From: an uncultured Verrucomicrobiae bacterium | Lineage (GTDB): Bacteria; Verrucomicrobiota; Verrucomicrobiia; Palsa-1439 | Assembly (NCBI GenBank): GCA_937927265.1 | Contig: CALBCO010000047.1 | Coordinates: forward strand, 1-12,539 | Reading direction: 5' to 3' | DNA length: 12,539 bases | Part shown: positions 1 through 5,134 of the stretch, in pieces | How positions within the stretch are numbered: the stretch's first letter is position 1 | How the letters are laid out: each line of letters opens with the position of its first letter | The notes under the pieces: generated by a model | What the model was told of the DNA's origin: nothing | Databases searched by the model: none | The model's input: the letters and a program-made list of their open reading frames with translations, nothing else | Translations under genes and position numbers: made by a program

Positions 1-134
1 AGCGAACGCACTCGTGGATGAATCGGTTTCGTCGCATTCTGATTCGATGGGAGAAGAAGGCGGACAACTACTTGGCGCTGCTTCACTTCTGTTGCGGCAT
101 CATCACATACCGCTGTGCGGAGGTTTGGGGATAG
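1..134 (+). CDS. IS5-family transposase, C-terminal end (partial)
   Basis: This is the 3' end of a transposase gene that begins left of the window. The reading frame starts at base 3 and stops at TAG 132-134. It reads RTHSWMNRFRRILIRWEKKA, then a hydrophobic tail that includes NYLALLHFCCGIITYR. The arrangement (E)RTHSW-NRFRR-ILIRWEKKA-NYLALLHF is the conserved C-terminal signature of IS5-type DDE transposases, and its first residue would be the catalytic Glu, just outside the window. About 43 residues are visible. The right end of the element should lie just after the stop. A restriction-endonuclease-like gene is cut off at that point on the opposite strand. Family assignment rests on remembered motifs. 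The subgroup is not determined. Confidence 0.85.
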   Translation, partial: RTHSWMNRFRRILIRWEKKADNYLALLHFCCGIITYRCAEVWG

Positions 135-138
135 GCTC
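124..138 (+). repeat. Candidate right terminal inverted repeat of the IS5-type element
   Basis: The sequence TTTGGGGATAGGCTC overlaps the transposase stop codon. Read inward it is GAGCCTATCCCCAAA, which resembles ends of IS5-family elements. The open frame of the neighbouring nuclease-like fragment on the minus strand stops resembling its family at about this point. The other end of the element is outside the window, so the repeat and any target duplication cannot be confirmed. Confidence 0.35.
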
Positions 139-303
139 TAAAGCCGGAAAGAGGGCCAGCAGCACGTTCTATAGCGATAAGATCGCGTCCTCCATCTGCG
201 CCCACTCCAGTCCAGTGAATCTCCAGGCCATCACGAATTAGCAGTTCGCGTGTTAGTTGCTCAAACGCAATTCCGTCTCGGGGAGCTCAGTGAAATCAAG
301 CAT
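139..303 (-). pseudogene. Restriction-endonuclease-like gene, 5' remnant, frameshifted and truncated
   Basis: On the minus strand an ATG at 303-301 starts MLDFTELPE. The matching frame is lost by one base near 276-280, then continues as GIAFEQLTRELLIRDG, EIHWTGVGADGGRDLIAIER and AAGPLSGFRA. Restoring one G (GAG-GAC-GGA) would give a continuous ELPEDGIAFEQL. The pattern FEQL-x-ELL-x5-G-x6-G-x-GADGGRD is typical of the N-terminal half of Mrr-like/PD-(D/E)xK restriction-endonuclease-type proteins, where the Asp of GGRD is a likely active-site residue. The gene begins 5 nt downstream of the glnS stop, so it was probably co-transcribed with glnS. It ends about 55 codons in, at the IS5-type element. 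The catalytic lysine region is missing, so no active product is expected. The family call is from motif memory. Confidence 0.7.
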
Positions 304-308
304 TGAAA

Positions 309-2126
309 CTACATTCCGCTCTTCTTCTCAATCTTTGCCCACGTATCCTTCAACGTGATCGTCCGGTTGAAGATGAGCCTGCCGGAACTGCTGTCCGTAT
401 CCATGGCAAAGTAGCCCAAGCGTTCGAATTGATACCGTGCGTCCGCACTGGCTGTCTTCAAATCGGGTTCAACTTTGCAAGTCACAACTTCCAGCGAATT
501 CTGGTTGATGTTGGCCATGAACCCGGAGCGGACGGCTGGGCCAGCCGTCCCTACCTCGTAAACATCTTCAGGATCGGCCTTCGTAAAAAGGCGGTCGTAG
601 AGACGGCATTCGGCATCAATCGCATGTTTGGCGGAAACCCAGTGGATTGTGCCTTTGATCTTGCGACCGGAGGTTTCGCCACCAGTCTTGCTCGTGAGAT
701 CGGCGGTGCAGCGGAGCTCGACCACTTTGCCGTCTGCGTCCTTGATGACTTCGTCGCACTTGATGATGTAGGCGTATTTCAAGCGAACTTCGCCACCCGG
801 CTTCAGACGGAAGAATTTGGGCGGCGGTGTTTCCATGAAGTCGTCTTGTTCGATGTAGAGTTCCCGGCTGAATGGGATTTTGCGGGTGCCGGCGGTTGGG
901 TCTTCGGGGTTGTTGATGGCATCGAGTTCTTCATAATGGTCGGCCGGCAGGTTGGTGATGACAACTTTGAGGGGGCGCAGGACGGCGAGGCGGCGAAGGG
1001 CTCGTTTGTTGAGATCTTCGCGGATGCAGTGTTCGAAGACGGCGATGTCGGTGACGCTGTTGTATTTGGTGACGCCGATGTTGTAGGCGAATTGGCGGAC
1101 GGCGCTGGCGGGGATGCCCCTGCGGCGCAGGCCACTGATGGTCGGCAGTCGCGGATCGTCCCAACCGGCTACGATCTTTTCGTTGACGAGTTGGATGAGT
1201 TTGCGTTTGGAGACGATGGTGTAGGTGGGGATGAGTTTGGCGAATTCGTACTGGTGCGGGCGCGGACGGGGGAGATCGAGTGCGTTGAGGATCCAGTCGT
1301 AGAGCGGACGGTGGACTTCAAATTCGAGGGTGCAGATGCTGTGGGTAATACCTTCGATGTAGTCGCTGAGGCAATGGGCGAAGTCATAGAGAGGGTAGAT
1401 GCACCACTTATTGCCGGTGTGGTGGTGTTCGGCGTGGCGGATACGATAGAGGAGCGGGTCGCGCAACCAAACGTTCGGTGACGACATGTCAATTTTGGCG
1501 CGGAGGGTCCGGGCGCCGTCAGGGAACTCACCGGCTTTCATCCGCGCAAACAGTTCGAGGTTTTCCTCGATGGAACGGTCACGGTATTTGCTTGGTTCAC
1601 CAGGCCGGTCGGGAGCGCCACGCATCCGGTCCACTTCCTCTGGGGTATGGTCGCAGACGTAAGCTTTGCCTTTTTTGATGAGTTGGACGGCGTATTCGTA
1701 GAGCGCTTCGAAGTAGTCGGAAGCGTAAAAGGGTTCAAGATGGGCGGTTGGTGATTGGTGATCGGTGAGTGGAGCGGATGGCAGGTAGAAGTCGCCGTCT
1801 TTCTTCCCCGGCAGTGTGCCGCGGGGTTTGAGACCGAGGCAGTGATCGGCCCAGCCTTCGATCAACCATTTCACATCGGTGATGATGGATTCGACGTATT
1901 CGGCTTCTTCCTTGGTCGGGTTGGTGTCGTCGAAACGAAGATTGCAAATGCCACCAAACTCGCGGGCGATGCCGAAGTTCAGGCAGATGCTTTTGGCGTG
2001 GCCGATGTGGAGGTAGCCGTTCGGTTCAGGGGGGAACCGGGTAACCGGGTATTTGTACTTACCAGCGGCGAGGTCGGCTTTGACAATGTCGCGGATGAAA
2101 TCGGATGGGGCAGAGGTATCGCTCAT
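309..2126 (-). CDS. glnS: Glutaminyl-tRNA synthetase
   Basis: This cytoplasmic class I aminoacyl-tRNA synthetase charges tRNA-Gln with glutamine using ATP. The protein is 605 aa. It has the PPEPNGYLHIGHAKS signature at about 33-47 (HIGH at 40-43), the LRFDDTNP motif at 63-70, the LYDFAHCLSDYIEGITHS block at about 246-263 and the KMSKS-equivalent VSKRKL at 305-310. The C-terminal anticodon-binding beta-barrels follow. Two stretches look added relative to the family. Residues about 91-135 lie before YASDYFEALY and include a peptide encoded by heptamer repeats. Residues 525-533 (VGTAGPAVR) are encoded by a palindromic repeat. No clear Shine-Dalgarno precedes ATG 2126, and the palindrome pair lies immediately upstream. 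A direct GlnRS implies the cell need not rely solely on the Glu-tRNA(Gln) amidotransferase route. The upstream 104-aa gene and downstream nuclease remnant are on the same strand. Confidence 0.97.
   Translation of the reverse strand: MSDTSAPSDFIRDIVKADLAAGKYKYPVTRFPPEPNGYLHIGHAKSICLNFGIAREFGGICNLRFDDTNPTKEEAEYVESIITDVKWLIEGWADHCLGLKPRGTLPGKKDGDFYLPSAPLTDHQSPTAHLEPFYASDYFEALYEYAVQLIKKGKAYVCDHTPEEVDRMRGAPDRPGEPSKYRDRSIEENLELFARMKAGEFPDGARTLRAKIDMSSPNVWLRDPLLYRIRHAEHHHTGNKWCIYPLYDFAHCLSDYIEGITHSICTLEFEVHRPLYDWILNALDLPRPRPHQYEFAKLIPTYTIVSKRKLIQLVNEKIVAGWDDPRLPTISGLRRRGIPASAVRQFAYNIGVTKYNSVTDIAVFEHCIREDLNKRALRRLAVLRPLKVVITNLPADHYEELDAINNPEDPTAGTRKIPFSRELYIEQDDFMETPPPKFFRLKPGGEVRLKYAYIIKCDEVIKDADGKVVELRCTADLTSKTGGETSGRKIKGTIHWVSAKHAIDAECRLYDRLFTKADPEDVYEVGTAGPAVRSGFMANINQNSLEVVTCKVEPDLKTASADARYQFERLGYFAMDTDSSSGRLIFNRTITLKDTWAKIEKKSGM
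530..555 (-). repeat. GGTAGGG palindromic repeat inside glnS
   Basis: On the minus strand GGTAGGG is followed by an arm pair GGACGGCTG/CAGCCGTCC (perfect 9 bp, 3-nt loop). Its layout matches the intergenic copy at 2172-2197: GGTAGGG head, 9-bp stem whose first arm starts on the last two G of the head and ends in GCTG, 3-nt loop, 26 bp in all. In the glnS frame it encodes VGTAGPAVR (residues 525-533). Confidence 0.7.
1749..1769 (-). repeat. Heptamer tandem repeat inside glnS
   Basis: On the plus strand two exact TGGTGAT units and one CGGTGAG unit are in tandem (21 bp). Read on the minus strand they encode part of a TDHQSPT peptide at about GlnRS residues 121-127. This lies in a stretch that appears to be an insertion relative to other glutaminyl-tRNA synthetases. 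Confidence 0.5.
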
Positions 2127-2135
2127 GGTGGGGGG

Positions 2136-2163
2136 CGCCGACCTGCAGACAGGCCGCCCTACC
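2136..2163 (-). repeat. GGTAGGG palindromic repeat, copy in the minus orientation
   Basis: Read on the minus strand: GGTAGGG followed by CGGCCTG, a TCTG loop and CAGGTCGGCG. The arms pair at 7 of 9 positions. It forms an inverted pair with the copy at 2172-2198, with only 8 bases between the two heads, and lies 10 nt upstream of the glnS start codon. The pair resembles a REPIN (inverted REP doublet) in layout. Confidence 0.55.
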
Positions 2164-2171
2164 CCCGGCCC

Positions 2172-2198
2172 GGTAGGGCGCGCTGTCGCAGCGCGCCG
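2172..2198 (+). repeat. GGTAGGG palindromic repeat, plus orientation, possible terminator hairpin
   Basis: GGTAGGG overlaps a perfect 9-bp stem (GGCGCGCTG at 2177-2185, CAGCGCGCC at 2189-2197) with a TCG loop. It lies just after the stop of the 104-aa gene (2207) in that gene's direction of transcription. Read through from the right it could form a strong hairpin between the two genes, but no T-run follows, so an intrinsic terminator is not supported. The CGCCCTAC/GTAGGGCG heads of the two copies can also pair with each other. Confidence 0.65.
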
Positions 2199-2206
2199 TG
2201 GTTTAT

Positions 2207-2521
2207 TTACTCCGTCGTCAGTTGCTTGAGCTGCTGCTCGCGTGCCGCCAAATCAGCGAATCGGTTGGGGTCAGCCATGCCGGTGTCGAGCCGCGATTTG
2301 CGTGTGGCGTAATCGCCGCGTTCGTCTTTGAGGATGATCCACGGATCGGCGGTCTCCTGTTTGGTGGCGACGATCTTGGCGGTCAATTCCTCATTGACCA
2401 TGCTCGCATGCGAGCCAAACGTGCTCGGAAAAACTGGCGCTTTGTCTTTTCCGCCTTTTTTGTCTTTATCGTCTTTCGCTTTCGGTCGTGCGTGCGTAAT
2501 GCCTTTGGGTGCTTCAGCCAT
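2207..2521 (-). CDS. Hypothetical protein, 104 aa, lysine/aspartate-rich N-terminus
   Basis: I do not recognise the family. The chosen start is ATG 2521-2519 because AAGGA lies 7 nt upstream of it. An earlier in-frame start at 2581 would add 20 residues but would begin upstream of the candidate promoter's start point. The protein has no signal peptide or membrane segment. Residues about 13-27 are a charged low-complexity run (ARPKAKDDKDKKGGKDK). The C-terminal half (about 35-104) looks folded and mixed in composition, with TADPWIILKDERGDYATRKS and a probable helix ending in REQQLKQLTTE. It lies 80 nt upstream of glnS on the same strand, separated by a palindrome pair, so co-transcription is possible but attenuation is equally plausible. 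It could be a small lineage-specific protein. Function unknown. Confidence 0.6.
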   Translation of the reverse strand: MAEAPKGITHARPKAKDDKDKKGGKDKAPVFPSTFGSHASMVNEELTAKIVATKQETADPWIILKDERGDYATRKSRLDTGMADPNRFADLAAREQQLKQLTTE

Positions 2522-2528
2522 AACTTGT

Positions 2529-2581
2529 TCCTTCGTTGGTTTAGTGGGCGCGACTCTAGCCGCTGGATAGAAGTGCAGCAA
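2529..2581 (-). promoter_or_regulatory. Candidate promoter and ribosome binding site for the 104-aa gene
   Basis: On the minus strand TTGCTG (2581-2576) and TAGAGT (2558-2553) are separated by 17 nt. Transcription would start near 2546, leaving a leader of about 25 nt that contains GAAGGAAC, with AAGGA (2533-2529) placed 7 nt before ATG. The -10 matches TATAAT at 4 of 6 and the -35 matches TTGACA at only 3 of 6, so the promoter is weakly supported. The ribosome site is good. Confidence 0.35.
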
Positions 2582-2731
2582 TTGTCATTTTTGGATGTGA
2601 GGCAGGTCTGATGGGCAGGGGCCTTGCCGGGGCAGAGCTGTTTTCTTGAAGGGATAAGCGCGGGTTTGAGCGCATGCTGACAAGATTTGGGTATGCGCAG
2701 CCCTCCGGTGCTCGGGAACTCCAAAAACTCC

Positions 2732-2754
2732 GACAACCGGTTCTCAGTTTTTTG
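2732..2754 (+). repeat. Candidate left inverted repeat of the two-gene IS
   Basis: GACAACCGGTTCTCAGTTTTTTG pairs imperfectly (15 of 23) with the inverse of 4988-5010. It overlaps the transposase stop at 2744-2746. CCGGTT followed by a T-run is the shared core. Confidence 0.35.
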
Positions 2755-4066
2755 CTTTGGCGTAGGAGCCGATTTCCAGCCCCCGCATCATAAAGTCCAT
2801 AAGCGCCTGCCACGAGGGGAACCAGATGTAGCAGGTCAGGGCGCGAATATGCTCAAAAAAGGTCCGCCGCGTGGGCAAGGTGGATCGGATGAGCCGGTAG
2901 GCCTCGTCGCAGAAGCTCAGGAAGGCGTGGAAAAGGAATGCCAGAATGTTGAGGCTCACCAACATCGAGGCGAGATGTTCTTTGCCATGGCCGAAGTTGT
3001 GCTCAAGGTTGTAACCGCGATTCTTGAGCACGTTGTTGTTTTCGTTCTCAATCTTCCAGCGGGCGCGACCCCCGGCCACGATGCCTGCAACGTTGTCCCC
3101 GGTGATGGGGAAGTCGGTGACAAAGCTGTTGTGGTAAATCTGCCTGCCTTTGGCCGTGACGGTCACTTCACTCCAGTTGACTTTCAGGGCGCCTTCCTCC
3201 TCGGTCAGCGGAACCGTGTTGGCGTAACGGCAGGTGTGTTCCTCCCAGTGGTTGCCGTTCTTGACGCGCATCTTGGTGGTGTGGATGTCCTTGCCGGGTT
3301 CGAGCAGATCGATCCACTTGGAGAGATCGATGTGGCTCTCGGGCTTGCAGACCAAAATGAAGTGGAAGTTGTGAAGCAGGGCGCGGCGGCAAAAGGGTTG
3401 GTGGGCATAGAGATCGTCGCCCAGCAGCGTGTCGTTGCCGGTGTTGTAAAACGCGCCGTTTTTATCCAGCCAGCGTTTGGAGGCGGCAATCTCACAGTCC
3501 TGTTTGGCGTGCCCATCCTGCGGCACGATAAATTCCGGGCGCAGCGGGATGGCATAGGGCTTGCCGGGAGCAACGATCACCGGCGTAATGGCGCTGTGGT
3601 AATGGGTGCATTCGCCACTTTTGTGATGGATGGACGAACAGTTCTTGCAGTGAATGTGTTCGGATTGCGAAGAAAAATACCATGTGCCGTCCAAGGCGAT
3701 GTAGCGGGTGTTTTTCACGCCCCGAAAGCTTTCCAAGATGCCCTGTTCATCCAGTGCCCGGTACACCGCGTCATAGACCGGGAAAATGGCTTCCGGCTCG
3801 ACCGGATCGAGCATGGCACGAATATGATTGGGCGTGGGCACCTTTTCGATGCCGAAGAGCGTCTGGGCATTGCTTTGGCCCTTGTCGATTTCCATGCTCT
3901 TCTGGTGGGAGAGAAAGGAGGGCGACTGGGTGAAAAACACCGAAAAAGCACTCAGCCCGATGGTTTCCATGCTGTATTGCGTGTTGCTCCCTTTTCGCTT
4001 GTCGGGCAGCCCTGCCAGGCATTCGCGCAACGTGCCGATGAGCTGGTCAAATCGTTTGAGGCTCAT
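2744..4066 (-). CDS. DDE transposase of the two-gene IS (ISNCY-like)
   Basis: The 440-aa protein should cut and rejoin the ends of the element using two metal ions. The start is ATG 4066-4064, fixed by AGGAGG 8 nt upstream and by the ATGA overlap with the preceding gene. The longer open frame up to 4414 is an artefact of the overlapping gene. Candidate catalytic residues are D126 (IALDGTWYF), D217 or D218 (LLGDDLY) and E340 (ARWKIENENNN). The IEN block and the following NLEHNFGHGKEHLASMLV resemble IS4/ISAs1-type transposases. Between the first two acidic residues HC-x2-C (139-143) and a C-x3-H (153-157) suggest a small metal-binding insert, which I recall as usual for this transposase group. 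The N-terminus (about 1-80) looks like a helical DNA-binding part. No frameshift or internal stop is present, so the protein is probably functional. Confidence 0.93.
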   Translation of the reverse strand: MSLKRFDQLIGTLRECLAGLPDKRKGSNTQYSMETIGLSAFSVFFTQSPSFLSHQKSMEIDKGQSNAQTLFGIEKVPTPNHIRAMLDPVEPEAIFPVYDAVYRALDEQGILESFRGVKNTRYIALDGTWYFSSQSEHIHCKNCSSIHHKSGECTHYHSAITPVIVAPGKPYAIPLRPEFIVPQDGHAKQDCEIAASKRWLDKNGAFYNTGNDTLLGDDLYAHQPFCRRALLHNFHFILVCKPESHIDLSKWIDLLEPGKDIHTTKMRVKNGNHWEEHTCRYANTVPLTEEEGALKVNWSEVTVTAKGRQIYHNSFVTDFPITGDNVAGIVAGGRARWKIENENNNVLKNRGYNLEHNFGHGKEHLASMLVSLNILAFLFHAFLSFCDEAYRLIRSTLPTRRTFFEHIRALTCYIWFPSWQALMDFMMRGLEIGSYAKAKN

Positions 4067-4938
4067 GCCGCCAGCCTCCTGCGGAAATCCGCGCTCAACG
4101 GGCGCAGAAAAATCTCTTTGATCGGCAGAGCACTGTCGTTGCGCACGTCGTTGCGTCCGCGGCCAACCGTTGCGCCGACATGCACCCAGCCCGCCGCGCG
4201 GTAACAGGTGCCAAAAAATCGATCCCGCTCGACAAAGGTTTCCAACGCTTCGACGGGATGGCCGTAGCGCTCGCTCCACCAACCACGGATGCGCCCGCAG
4301 ACCCGCCCCAGCACATGGCTTGCCAGATGCGGCACACGCACCCAGGGCAAAATCAGGAAGCGGGAGTTGTTGGCCAGCAGTCCCAGATTGCGCTCCCGGG
4401 CTTGCGGGCTCCATCCGATGAAATCATCCCGCCGGGCGCTTTTCCATGCCGCCGCGCCAAACAACAAACAGGCCAGCAAGCGATCCCGCGCATCCCAGAC
4501 CATCAGCTTGAGGTTCTCGCCCACACAACTGCGATAGCCAAGGTAATGATCGCGTTGCAAAAGCAACTTGAACAACTCCAGGTTGCCATTGCCCCGCTTC
4601 AAAACCTCGATGCGCAGCGGCCCGAGCCCTTTCAAGGGCTCCTGGATCGGGGCGGTTGGGTGCTCGATTTCCCCCACCGGGGCAAGTCCCCGATGGTTGG
4701 GCCGACCGGGTCTGACGCGGGCGGGCAATTCAATGAGCCCCCTGGCTTCCAGCTTGAGCAGCAGCGAGCGGGCGGCCATGTCCTTGATCTGCCCTTTGCC
4801 ATTGCGCCAATCCCAGTGCTGACACAACTCACGGGAGAGCCGGCTGCGATTCCATGCCCCATTTCGGGCAAGCAAATCGGCGATCATCTGCACATCGGAC
4901 GGACGGATCAACCGCCCCTGAATGACTTCGTCGCTCAT
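4063..4938 (-). CDS. DUF4338 (DruA-like) protein, IS partner gene
   Basis: This 291-aa protein has the layout of the DUF4338 family, which includes DruA of the Druantia anti-phage system. Residues about 6-75 look like a winged helix region (SRLSRELCQHWDWRNGKGQI, then a short linker ending in ELPARVRPG). The hallmark block spans about 158-215: LLFGAAAWKSARRDDFIGWS, RNLGLLANNSRFLILPWV and HLASHVLGR. It is followed by ALETFVERDRFFGTCYRAAG (231-250) and a C-terminal IKEIFLRPL. The stop (TGA 4065-4063) overlaps the start of the transposase. The start is ATG 4938. A GTG one codon upstream is possible, and neither has a clear Shine-Dalgarno. No other Druantia genes are nearby, so here the protein belongs to the mobile element. 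Its molecular role is unknown. A DNA-binding helper for transposition is an inference. Confidence 0.85.
   Translation of the reverse strand: MSDEVIQGRLIRPSDVQMIADLLARNGAWNRSRLSRELCQHWDWRNGKGQIKDMAARSLLLKLEARGLIELPARVRPGRPNHRGLAPVGEIEHPTAPIQEPLKGLGPLRIEVLKRGNGNLELFKLLLQRDHYLGYRSCVGENLKLMVWDARDRLLACLLFGAAAWKSARRDDFIGWSPQARERNLGLLANNSRFLILPWVRVPHLASHVLGRVCGRIRGWWSERYGHPVEALETFVERDRFFGTCYRAAGWVHVGATVGRGRNDVRNDSALPIKEIFLRPLSADFRRRLAA
4075..4080 (-). promoter_or_regulatory. Shine-Dalgarno for the transposase
   Basis: AGGAGG on the minus strand is a full match to the anti-Shine-Dalgarno core. It lies 8 nt before the transposase ATG and inside the 3' end of the DruA-like gene. Together with the ATGA overlap it indicates coupled translation and decides the transposase start. 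Confidence 0.8.
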
Positions 4939-4987
4939 CACGAAGGTCAGTCATAGAGTGGAAAAAATACTGAGACCAGAAAAAAAT

Positions 4988-5010
4988 GAAAAAAATTTCA
5001 ACCGGCCGAC
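4988..5010 (-). repeat. Candidate right inverted repeat of the two-gene IS
   Basis: Read inward from 5010: GTCGGCCGGTTGAAATTTTT and on. It lies about 50-70 nt upstream of the DruA-like start, in a strongly AT-rich patch unlike its surroundings. The inward TTGAAA could also serve as a -35 element for the IS genes, but no convincing -10 was found. Confidence 0.35.
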
Positions 5011-5134
5011 ATCCCCGCCTTGCTGCACCCCGCGTTGACCGGAGATTCCAACCCTCCTCGGGCCATAATTACAATTGCTGATAGAAGTGGGTCAAGTGTT
5101 GACGCAGGAGGGGTGGTGTGGCATAGACCGCCCC
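5011..5134 (+). promoter_or_regulatory. Leader region of the GH116 gene
   Basis: This is the spacer between the IS and the glycosidase gene. It holds TTGACC at 5035-5040, a -10-like CATAAT at 5064-5069 (23 nt apart, too far for a normal pair), and TTGACG at 5099-5104 with CATAGA at 5122-5127 (17 nt apart). None is convincing alone. A GGAGG at 5107-5111 is 23 nt before ATG 5135, too far to act for that start. The IS probably sits upstream of, or in, the original promoter region. Confidence 0.25.

Larger units (their letters stand above)
2732..5010 (-). mobile_element. Two-gene insertion sequence: DUF4338 (DruA-like) protein plus DDE transposase
   Basis: The element carries two overlapping minus-strand genes, a DUF4338 protein and a DDE transposase, and lies between the leftward glnS unit and the rightward GH116 gene. 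Candidate ends are GACAACCGGTTCTCAG (from 2732) and, read inward from 5010, GTCGGCCGGTTGAAAT. They agree at 15 of 23 positions, mostly through CCGGTT and a T-run. This gives about 2.28 kb. The left end would overlap the transposase stop codon. No target-site duplication could be identified, so the exact limits are uncertain by tens of bases. I did not assign an IS family with confidence. The transposase resembles members filed under ISNCY. Confidence 0.6.

Noticed and set aside
303..1481. Long open frame (392 codons) on the plus strand opposite glnS
   Set aside because: It lies entirely antisense to an unambiguous glutaminyl-tRNA synthetase and has no recognisable motifs; its length follows from GC-rich codon use on the other strand.
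2671..2698. Inverted repeat GCGCAT...ATGCGC near the left IS flank
   Set aside because: Only a 6-bp stem with a 16-nt loop, which is expected by chance in GC-rich DNA, and no partner exists at the other end of the IS.
2687..4204. 505-codon open frame on the plus strand across the IS
   Set aside because: It is antisense to the transposase and DruA-like genes, both of which have clear family motifs.
4066..4414. N-terminal extension of the transposase to 556 aa
   Set aside because: The extra 116 residues are an out-of-frame reading of the DruA-like gene. A perfect AGGAGG and ATGA overlap fix the start at 4066.
4063..4938. A Druantia anti-phage system
   Set aside because: Only the DruA-like protein is present. 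No large helicase (DruE) or other Druantia genes flank it, and it is coupled to a transposase.
5035..5069. Promoter TTGACC...CATAAT before the GH116 gene
   Set aside because: The two elements are 23 nt apart, too far for a standard sigma70 promoter; kept only as a note in the leader-region entry.
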